Part shown: in pieces, positions 57,595-64,000 of the stretch
Numbering within the stretch: position 1 is the first letter of the stretch
Layout: the number at the start of each line of letters is the position of its first letter
Assembly (NCBI RefSeq): GCF_004362895.1
Contig: NZ_SNXI01000005.1
Location: 124,001 to 188,000, forward strand
Direction: 5' to 3'
DNA: 64,000 nucleotides
Source of the DNA: Idiomarina aquatica
GTDB taxonomy: Bacteria > Pseudomonadota > Gammaproteobacteria > Enterobacterales > Alteromonadaceae
The notes under the pieces: model-generated
What the model saw: the letters and a program-made list of their open reading frames with translations, nothing else
Told to the model about the DNA's origin: nothing
The model's database searches: none
Position numbers and translations under genes: made by a program

Positions 57595-58139
57595 CGGTAA
57601 ATACCCCAGCTACACAACGCAACAATTGCTACCATTACCAGTATCGGCCGCCACCAGCGACTATCTGCCAGCACCCAAAAGCTAAAGCCAGCCCAGACAA
57701 CCGGCATGATATAAATTCCAAGCGCCATCAAGTCGACGCGAGCCCACGGCAATAAGCCCGTCACAAGTGTCGTTGACTGCATCGCAGTCAGGCCAGCCAG
57801 CGGTATCGTTGCCAATGCCAACACCAGGTGTTTAGGTAATGCTTTGGCCGCCGCACCAAAGTTTAACGGTAAGCGGGGTCTGCCGGGAGCTGCTTTCAGT
57901 GGCTTATTCTGGCGATTTAACACTACCAACAGCCAAGCTAACGGCGACAGCGCTAACAGCGCAAAGCATACGGCAAAGATAATACCGTGTGAAATTGCCC
58001 ATAGCGGCACACTGGCTGCTAAAAGTATCCACCCCAATAACGTTAATAAGGGGTGTGAACGTGATTGGCGCCAGCAATAATAAAGCAGCGTCACTGACGC
58101 TGCTGCAAGGGTAATGGCAAGCAGTGAAAACACTGACAT
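57591..58139 (-). CDS. Membrane protein of the iron-uptake operon (possible DUF3325-DUF3649-like fusion)
   Basis: The 182-residue protein has about six hydrophobic helices in two groups split by a basic, proline-rich linker (NRQNKPLKAAPGRPRLP). In pseudomonads two small membrane proteins, DUF3325 and DUF3649, accompany the PepSY protein in ferripyoverdine reduction. The two halves here resemble these in size and order, so it could be a fusion. This is a resemblance by eye only. Confidence 0.55.
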   Translation of the reverse strand: MSVFSLLAITLAAASVTLLYYCWRQSRSHPLLTLLGWILLAASVPLWAISHGIIFAVCFALLALSPLAWLLVVLNRQNKPLKAAPGRPRLPLNFGAAAKALPKHLVLALATIPLAGLTAMQSTTLVTGLLPWARVDLMALGIYIMPVVWAGFSFWVLADSRWWRPILVMVAIVALCSWGIYR

Positions 58140-58161
58140 TCCTTAATCTTTAAAGTAATAA

Positions 58162-60360
58162 TTAAAAATCGACTGAGACCGATAACTTAACATTACGAGG
58201 CTCGCTTAACACCAGGTAATTTGAGCCCGGGAAGCCACCAACCGATGCCCAGTAATTCTCGTCAAATAGGTTTTCTACACGCAACAGTACATCTATTTCG
58301 GTTACACCAACCAGAAAGCTATAGCGCCCGCCTATGTCCCAGCGCTGCGATGAGTCAACAGTATACTGATTTGCCGCGTCGGCATATTGCTCACCGGTGT
58401 ATATTGCACGCGCATCTAACGTAAGTCCCGGTAGCGCTTGCACATCCCACTCGGCATTTACATTGACCTGAAGATCCGGCACACCAATGGCATCATTACC
58501 GTCGTAAATCCCATTTTGCGTGCGCGATTGTTCCGCATCCGTGAACACCGCCCCTCCCAGTAGTCGAACATGGTCGGTCAGCATCCCAAAGGCCGAAAAC
58601 TCAATACCCTGGTTGGTCTGTTCGCCGCTTACCGTAAAACGATTATCCACAATCAGTGAGCTGGGCTTTTTGGTCGAATAGGCACTCAGCGTGCCACCAA
58701 ACCGACCGCCATCATATTTAACGCCCGCTTCGTATTGTTTGCTGCGAAACGGCTCAAACACCTCGCCGGCATTCTCAATAGCAGTTCCGCCGCTATTTGC
58801 CGGTGCAATAGCGCCCGGCTGCAAACCCTCGATGTAATTTGCGTATAACGACCATTGCTCGCTCGGTTTTACCACGATACCGGCCATTGGTGTTAAGCGC
58901 GAATCATCGTAGCCAGACAGCGGCGCGCCGGTATTATAGTCATAGCTCTGCGTATCAATCGTCTGCTGCCTTGCACCTAACGTCACCAGCACCTTATCCT
59001 GGTTAAAAGATAAAATATCAGCAATTGCAAAGCTTTGATTATCCGCGCTCTCGGTAACTAACGGCGCCGCCAGGTCACCACCAACAAAAAAGTCAGCGGC
59101 CGGCTGTGGCGCCGTTTGTGGTTGATAGAGATTACCGGCAAATCCTGCGAAGGAAGAGAACGCATAAGCGTTTTCAGAATCGGACGAAAACCAAGAGCCG
59201 GACAATACCAGTTGATGGTTAATAGCCCCAGTCACAAATTCACTGCGCAAACCCAGCTCGTATGAGCGGACATTGTCTTCTCGCACATTATCGAAACGAT
59301 ACGCGCTAAAGTTTCCGTCAGCAGTGGCTGTCGGGTTAGCAAGCACGTTATCCTCTTTGCCGTTTCGAAAACCGGCTGCCACCCATGACGTCATCGCCGG
59401 TGTTAGGTCATATTCCGCTCGCACCGCACCAAACAGCTGGCGTTCAGTGGAAAATGTCCAGCTTTGCGCAAAGTTAACGTCAGCTTCCGGTGGCTCAGGT
59501 ATTTCTGCAGTCGGCGTCACGCTTGGGCGCGGCGCGTCAATTTGGTGATCCTGATAGCCCAGGTCCGCCGATAAGCGCAATTTCTCGCTATCGTAATCAA
59601 CACCCAGAGATACCACCGATAAATCCCGATCCTGGTCCTCAATCGCTGTTTCACCATCGCGTTCAACAACATTAACCCGCACGCCCGTGCTTTCGTTTTT
59701 ATCACCAAAGCGGCGTCCAATATCAACCGCACCGTAAACATGGCCATTGCCTTCAACACCGGTGGTTAAGCGAGTAAGAGGCTGTTCACCCGCTCGCTTC
59801 GGAACCACATTTACCGAACCACCTAGGCCACTCCCACCGGGTGCGGCGCCGTTCAAGAAGGTGTTAGCACCACGAAAAACTTCTACGCGTTGCAATAGCT
59901 CAGCCGCAACGTACTGGCGCGGCAAAATGCCATACAATCCGTTGTAAGTCATATCGTCCGAATAGACCGGAAAGCCGCGCAAAATATAAACTTCCTGGAA
60001 GTTGCCGAAGCCTTTAGCGACTCTGACTACCGGGTCATTTTTCATCACGTCGCCCACGCTAACCGCCTGTTGGTCACGGATTAGCTCTTCGGTAAAGTTT
60101 AATGCACTAAAAGGCGAGCTCATCATATCCAAGTTGCCAAGAATGCCGGCGCGACCGCCGCGCGCAACCTGACCACCAGGATACACATCATTCAGTTGCA
60201 CTTGTGAGCCATCAACTTTGATACGCTCAATCGCAACGCTATCATCAGCGGTTTCTGTTGTGGGCTGTTCCGACTCCTGTGCCACGACCGTCAACGACAA
60301 CAAACTAGCAGCAAGGGCAAGCGACAAACGTGACAATGAAAACGAACCAAAGGATGACAT
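58162..60360 (-). CDS. TonB-dependent ferric-siderophore receptor
   Basis: Started at the ATG at 60360 (GGAG, 7 bases) it has 732 residues. It has a signal peptide ending near VVAQE, a plug with IERIKVDGSQVQL and RVEVFRGANTFLNGAAPGGSGLGGSV (FhuA/FpvA-like), and a barrel ending in LSVSVDF. It probably imports a hydroxamate-type siderophore. It is the first gene of an operon with a membrane protein and a PepSY reductase, and a possible Fur site lies upstream. Confidence 0.9.
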   Translation of the reverse strand: MSSFGSFSLSRLSLALAASLLSLTVVAQESEQPTTETADDSVAIERIKVDGSQVQLNDVYPGGQVARGGRAGILGNLDMMSSPFSALNFTEELIRDQQAVSVGDVMKNDPVVRVAKGFGNFQEVYILRGFPVYSDDMTYNGLYGILPRQYVAAELLQRVEVFRGANTFLNGAAPGGSGLGGSVNVVPKRAGEQPLTRLTTGVEGNGHVYGAVDIGRRFGDKNESTGVRVNVVERDGETAIEDQDRDLSVVSLGVDYDSEKLRLSADLGYQDHQIDAPRPSVTPTAEIPEPPEADVNFAQSWTFSTERQLFGAVRAEYDLTPAMTSWVAAGFRNGKEDNVLANPTATADGNFSAYRFDNVREDNVRSYELGLRSEFVTGAINHQLVLSGSWFSSDSENAYAFSSFAGFAGNLYQPQTAPQPAADFFVGGDLAAPLVTESADNQSFAIADILSFNQDKVLVTLGARQQTIDTQSYDYNTGAPLSGYDDSRLTPMAGIVVKPSEQWSLYANYIEGLQPGAIAPANSGGTAIENAGEVFEPFRSKQYEAGVKYDGGRFGGTLSAYSTKKPSSLIVDNRFTVSGEQTNQGIEFSAFGMLTDHVRLLGGAVFTDAEQSRTQNGIYDGNDAIGVPDLQVNVNAEWDVQALPGLTLDARAIYTGEQYADAANQYTVDSSQRWDIGGRYSFLVGVTEIDVLLRVENLFDENYWASVGGFPGSNYLVLSEPRNVKLSVSVDF

Positions 60361-60394
60361 GACACAACTCCGTGAAGACAATCTGAAATTGCGT

Positions 60395-60415
60395 AAATGC
60401 TATTCGTTCTTATTT
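60395..60415. promoter_or_regulatory. Possible Fur box upstream of the siderophore receptor
   Basis: The AT-rich stretch AAATGCTATTCGTTCTTATTT, about 35 bases before the ATG, partly fits the Fur consensus. The match is weak and rests mainly on location. Confidence 0.25.
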
Positions 60416-60438
60416 ATATTTGCAAGTAGGAATTATTC

Positions 60439-60816
60439 TTATTTCACTTTGCCACTAACATAAAACCACTGACCGTTTTCACAGATGAAATCAGATAGTT
60501 CTTCCATAAACCCGACTTCGCCCTGTTCGTTGTAAAATGCACGGAAGTGAACCTTTCCACTATCGCCATTTTGTTCGCTGCTGAGTATCTGCAGTTTTAC
60601 CCAGTGCGGTTGGTCATCAAGGTTTAATGTTGTCGGTCGAGTTTTCGGGTGCCATGTTTTAAGCAGATACTGCTGCAGTTTCTGCGCAAACGCAGAGTAA
60701 CGCGAACGCATTAATTGCTCGGGTGTTTGCGCTAGTTGGGTGTTTTGGTGCAAGGGTTGGCAGCATGTTGAATAGCCCTTTGAACTGCCACATGGGCATA
60801 ATTCATTTGAGGTCAT
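60439..60816 (-). CDS. YchJ-family SEC-C motif protein
   Basis: The 125-residue protein has a SEC-C-type zinc motif (CPCGSSKGYSTCC) at the N-terminus and then the YchJ NTF2-like domain (LMRSRYSAFA...YLLKTWHPKTRP). The C-terminal SEC-C copy found in longer YchJ proteins is absent. The function is unknown. Confidence 0.85.
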   Translation of the reverse strand: MTSNELCPCGSSKGYSTCCQPLHQNTQLAQTPEQLMRSRYSAFAQKLQQYLLKTWHPKTRPTTLNLDDQPHWVKLQILSSEQNGDSGKVHFRAFYNEQGEVGFMEELSDFICENGQWFYVSGKVK

Positions 60817-60834
60817 TATGGTTGTACGCCTGTC

Positions 60835-61074
60835 TTAAGGCTTTTTAGACAAATACTGCTCGGCCCGTAACCACAGTTCGGACGGCAGACACTCCAGCGT
60901 ATCAGCAATTTTCATCACTGACGAGACGGATGGATTAGCCGTGCCCCGCTCTACCCGGGAAATAAACGAGCGCGCCATGTCAGCACCGTTTGCGAGCTGT
61001 TCCTGCGACAAACGCTGCTCGACACGCTTAACTTTTACCGCCATACCAAAAGCTGTCTTAATATCAATTGCCAT
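60835..61074 (-). CDS. XRE-family helix-turn-helix regulator
   Basis: This 79-residue protein is essentially a single HTH_3 domain (LSQEQLANGADMARSFISRVERGTANPSVSSVMKIADTL). No partner toxin or phage gene is nearby. It is 18 bases upstream of ychJ and may share its transcript. The target is unknown. Confidence 0.85.
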   Translation of the reverse strand: MAIDIKTAFGMAVKVKRVEQRLSQEQLANGADMARSFISRVERGTANPSVSSVMKIADTLECLPSELWLRAEQYLSKKP

Positions 61075-61217
61075 AAAATGAAATATAGAAATAAATTATA
61101 GTTATAGTGACATTAAAAGCCTGTTTATAGAACACTCAATGAGATACCGCTTGACTCATATAATCATCAGTGCAATTCTCTTGATATGAGTCAATAATTT
61201 TACGCGGAATCAATAAG

Positions 61218-63449
61218 ATGAGATCACTTTTTGCAGTCGGTCTTATCGTTGCAGTAACGGCATTTGTGGTACCGAGCTCAGCGAATACAGATAATAGTGA
61301 GGTGTCGCAGACGCAGGTTATCAAACCTGCCCCACACTACAAAACCATCCGCTACGCTGGTTCAAAATATTATCCCCCGCTTGAATGGCTAGACAGTAAC
61401 GATTTACCGCAAGGCTTTATCACTGACTTGCGGTCCGCTATGGCAACCACCGACGGTTCTTCGGCCACATTTGAGCTGATGTTGTGGCAAAATGCGCTTG
61501 ACGCAGTCAAAAGTGGTGACGCTGACGCAATAGCACTGATCCCGTCTGAGCGCCGGGCAAAGGATTTTGATTTCACTCAGCCCTTTCACTACGTCCCTCA
61601 TGGTATTTTCTCACACACCGATGGCGTGCAATATACCCAGATTGATCAGCTAACCAATAAAATCATTGCCGTTGCCAGCGGTGCCTACGCCCAAACACAA
61701 CTACAAACAATGGCGGGCGATTATCAATTGCTCAACACCGCGGATGAGCTTGACTGTTTAAAACAGGTGGCGTTAAAGAACGCTGACGCCTGCATCGAGG
61801 TATCAACAACTTCTGATGAACTGATTGCGATGTATGATCTTCCAGTGCAATTATCCAGCGGCCCTTTTTGGCCTCAGCCTTATGCATTCGGGGTAAAAAA
61901 AGGCAATACCAAATTACTGGCTCAGCTTAATGAGCAACTCGCCACTGTTATTGTTAATGGCGATTATGAGCGAGTTTATAAACAGTGGGCACATCAGATT
62001 GAATCGAAACCGCATGGCCTGCTCGATATCATTTACCATGCCCTTTGGTTTTTTGTACCACTGGCCTTATTAGCCACACTAACACTGTGTTGGTCATTTA
62101 CATTACGTAAAAAAGTCGCACAAAAAACCCGGGCATTACGAGCGGAACTTGATCATAACCGCCAGCTCCAACAGCAAATCGAGTTTAATGCAGCACATGA
62201 CAACATAACCGGACTGCTCACTCGCACCGCTTTTTTTAATGAGATTGACCAGCAACTTCAGGCTCAGCAAGACAACGCTGAAGTCACCTTAATTATCACG
62301 CAAATCAGTAACCTGGAATCGATGATTACGGTATTTGGTTATGATACGGCATTTACCACGGTTGCCCGGCTTGGGGAGCGTTTAAACACGCTGCCTAATG
62401 CAATCAGTGCGCATTTTGGTTCAGGCCTGTTTGCGATTGCCGTCAATGATTCCGAACAAGTTGAACACACCATCGATAATATTCTTGAACCACTTTTTGC
62501 AGATGCAACCGATATCGAACCGCAACTTGTGTTTGGTTACGCGGACACTCTTTGTTCCATTGAGCCGATAAAAGCGGCTGAACTGGTACGACGGGCAATA
62601 ACCGCATTAACCTACGCGCAACGTAAAAAAGTGAAAGTGTCGCATTACCGTGATTCGATCGAGCCAGACGCCAATAACCTGCGCCTGCTTAACGATTTTC
62701 AAAAATTCGGCTGCCGACAGTTCGTGCTGCATTTTCAACCACAGCTTGATCTTGCCAAACAATCCGTATCTCACGTAGAGGCGTTAATTCGTTGGCAACA
62801 TCCCGAATTAGGCTTAATTCCGCCGTATCAGTTTATTCCGCTGTTAGAAGAATCCGGCGGTATCAAGCAATTAACTCGCTGGGTTATTCAACAGGCCGTT
62901 GAGCGGCTCAAGCAGGATGAAAGTGCTAACGAGTCAAAGCCACTAATGATTAGCGTCAATATCAGCTCGCACGATTTGGTTGATGAAGATTTTCTACCTT
63001 TCGTGCGTAAAGTTATTGGTGATATCAATCCATCCCACTTGGTTTTCGAGATAACCGAAAGTGAATTGATTGAAGAGTCTGAGCGCGCTCGTGAGGTTAT
63101 TCAAAAACTGGCATCTATGGGCATCGGCTCGGCCGTCGATGACTTTGGCACCGGCTACTCATCGTTGGCCTATTTAAATGATTTATCGGTGCAGGAAATT
63201 AAACTGGATCGTTTGTTTGTTAAAAACATCTGCAGCAACAAGCGCAGTTATAAAATCGTTAAATCAACCATCGACCTGGCGCACGATCTGGGTTTATACA
63301 CGGTCGCAGAAGGCGTCGAGGACAGAGAAACGCTAGAGCAACTTAAACAACTGGGTTGTGACCGCATTCAGGGCTACTACATCGCCAAACCCATGCCGGA
63401 ACAGGAGTTGAACCTGTTTTTGGAGTCGTTTAAATCGCCCGGTTCCTAG
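61218..63449 (+). CDS. Periplasmic solute-binding sensor linked to a c-di-GMP phosphodiesterase (SBP_bac_3-GGDEF*-EAL)
   Basis: The 743-residue protein has a signal peptide, a PBPb/SBP_bac_3-type domain (about 40-265), one transmembrane helix near 275-297, a GGDEF domain and an EAL domain. GGDEF is degenerate (HFGSGLFAI), so synthesis is unlikely. EAL residues are intact: VEALIRW, NISSHD, ITESE, VDDFGTGYSS, LDRLFV, AEGVED and QGYYIAKP. Ligand binding in the periplasm (an amino acid or similar) probably controls c-di-GMP breakdown. Confidence 0.9.
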   Translation: MRSLFAVGLIVAVTAFVVPSSANTDNSEVSQTQVIKPAPHYKTIRYAGSKYYPPLEWLDSNDLPQGFITDLRSAMATTDGSSATFELMLWQNALDAVKSGDADAIALIPSERRAKDFDFTQPFHYVPHGIFSHTDGVQYTQIDQLTNKIIAVASGAYAQTQLQTMAGDYQLLNTADELDCLKQVALKNADACIEVSTTSDELIAMYDLPVQLSSGPFWPQPYAFGVKKGNTKLLAQLNEQLATVIVNGDYERVYKQWAHQIESKPHGLLDIIYHALWFFVPLALLATLTLCWSFTLRKKVAQKTRALRAELDHNRQLQQQIEFNAAHDNITGLLTRTAFFNEIDQQLQAQQDNAEVTLIITQISNLESMITVFGYDTAFTTVARLGERLNTLPNAISAHFGSGLFAIAVNDSEQVEHTIDNILEPLFADATDIEPQLVFGYADTLCSIEPIKAAELVRRAITALTYAQRKKVKVSHYRDSIEPDANNLRLLNDFQKFGCRQFVLHFQPQLDLAKQSVSHVEALIRWQHPELGLIPPYQFIPLLEESGGIKQLTRWVIQQAVERLKQDESANESKPLMISVNISSHDLVDEDFLPFVRKVIGDINPSHLVFEITESELIEESERAREVIQKLASMGIGSAVDDFGTGYSSLAYLNDLSVQEIKLDRLFVKNICSNKRSYKIVKSTIDLAHDLGLYTVAEGVEDRETLEQLKQLGCDRIQGYYIAKPMPEQELNLFLESFKSPGS

Positions 63450-63528
63450 ATTCAACTAACGACAGCGCTACTCAGATACGCCAACTTGTGCAAAACTAGC
63501 CAATAAAAATAAAAAAAAGGAATGGCTT

Positions 63529-64000
63529 ATGTTTACCCGTATGTTGGCGCCAATTGCCGGTGTGCTGTTACTACTACCTACGTCAACCCAGGCAGTTCAG
63601 GCTCAGGGCCGAGTCATAGAATCTGCCGGGCAGTACTCTGTAGTACCCCATCGAGAGCGAGTTGCGCCTGTTAACGAAATGACCAATCAACGCCTGGATA
63701 CCCTACTTCCGCGCTTAATGGATGAAACAGGACTGGACATGTGGCTGGTAATTAATCGCGAATACGCCGAAGACCCGGTTTATTTCTCGCTGGTACCGCA
63801 ACCAACCTTTGCTGCACGTCGCACTACCATGCTGATTTTTAATCGGCTGGCGGATGGTACCGTAGAAAAACTGTCGGTTAACACCTACCCATTCGGGTCG
63901 CCGTACGAGTCGGTATGGTCCGGCGGCGATTTAGACGAGCAATGGCGGGCGTTGGCAAAACTGATTGTTGAGAAGAATCCACAACGTATCGGCATCAACG
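63529..64000 (+). CDS. M24-family metallopeptidase (Xaa-Pro aminopeptidase-like), N-terminal part, cut by window edge
   Basis: An ATG at 63529 with AAGGA upstream opens a frame that runs off the window end (157 codons seen). It has a signal peptide (LLLLPTSTQA), then PHRERVAPVNEMTNQRLD, and a creatinase/prolidase N-terminal domain pattern (TGLDMWLVINREYAEDPVYFSL). The catalytic metal-binding domain would lie beyond the window. It is probably a secreted or periplasmic peptidase. Confidence 0.8.
   Translation, partial: MFTRMLAPIAGVLLLLPTSTQAVQAQGRVIESAGQYSVVPHRERVAPVNEMTNQRLDTLLPRLMDETGLDMWLVINREYAEDPVYFSLVPQPTFAARRTTMLIFNRLADGTVEKLSVNTYPFGSPYESVWSGGDLDEQWRALAKLIVEKNPQRIGIN

Noticed and set aside
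60835-61074. HTH gene as an antitoxin or phage repressor
   Set aside because: No toxin, integrase or phage gene adjacent; ychJ follows directly.

Overview
The window is 64 kb of bacterial chromosome, most likely from a marine gammaproteobacterium of the Alteromonadales, plausibly the Idiomarina/Pseudidiomarina group. That placement rests on gene content (photoactive yellow protein, cryptochrome-DASH, many TonB receptors, a compact layout with overlapping convergent stop codons) and is an inference, not a phylogenetic result. No rRNA, tRNA, CRISPR array, phage or insertion sequence was seen. Both edges cut genes: the C-terminal part of msrB on the left and the N-terminal part of an M24 peptidase on the right.

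Layout. 0-7 kb: an operon of a signal-peptide membrane protein, Na+/solute symporter, a 40-residue membrane microprotein, an aspartate-carbamoyltransferase-like enzyme and asnB, then a folK-like/folM pair, then two nested palindromes sharing a 54-bp core. 7-13 kb: acnA, tesB, a tandem array of six small hairpins, nupC and udk. 13-22 kb: an M16 lipoprotein peptidase, cryptochrome-DASH, a c-di-GMP synthase/phosphodiesterase pair and outer-membrane proteins. 22-30 kb: a heme-type TonB receptor co-transcribed with a cytochrome cd1 nitrite reductase that has an extra cytochrome c domain, an RNA-type metallo-beta-lactamase and an M14 peptidase. 30-40 kb: envelope and stress genes, a siderophore receptor with a divergent LysR regulator, a photolyase/cryptochrome with an overlapping DUF2256 gene, and an OmpA-like lipoprotein. 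40-44 kb: photoactive yellow protein with its chromophore ligase. 44-54 kb: the most system-like region. 54-64 kb: c-di-GMP proteins and an iron-uptake operon (TonB receptor, membrane protein, PepSY protein).

The best candidate for an undescribed system is 44.4-53.7 kb. Seven tightly overlapping genes encode a thermostable-hemolysin-family protein, an AMP-forming acyl ligase, a heme-oxygenase-like diiron oxidase, a short-chain dehydrogenase, a TPR protein and a PmrAB/QseBC-type response regulator and sensor kinase. Direct-repeat boxes matching the PmrA consensus (YTTAAK, 5 bases, YTTAAK) lie upstream of this operon, between dgkA and a divergent LTA-synthase-like gene, and upstream of a cytochrome b561 gene. 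This suggests one two-component regulon that makes or modifies a lipid and recycles diacylglycerol. Its product is unknown.

Other strong observations are the hairpin array with exact 9-base linkers (10984-11123), the two composite palindromes (6671-7114), a carbamoyltransferase that has lost the aspartate-binding residues, and three small genes each carrying an apparent single-base frameshift.
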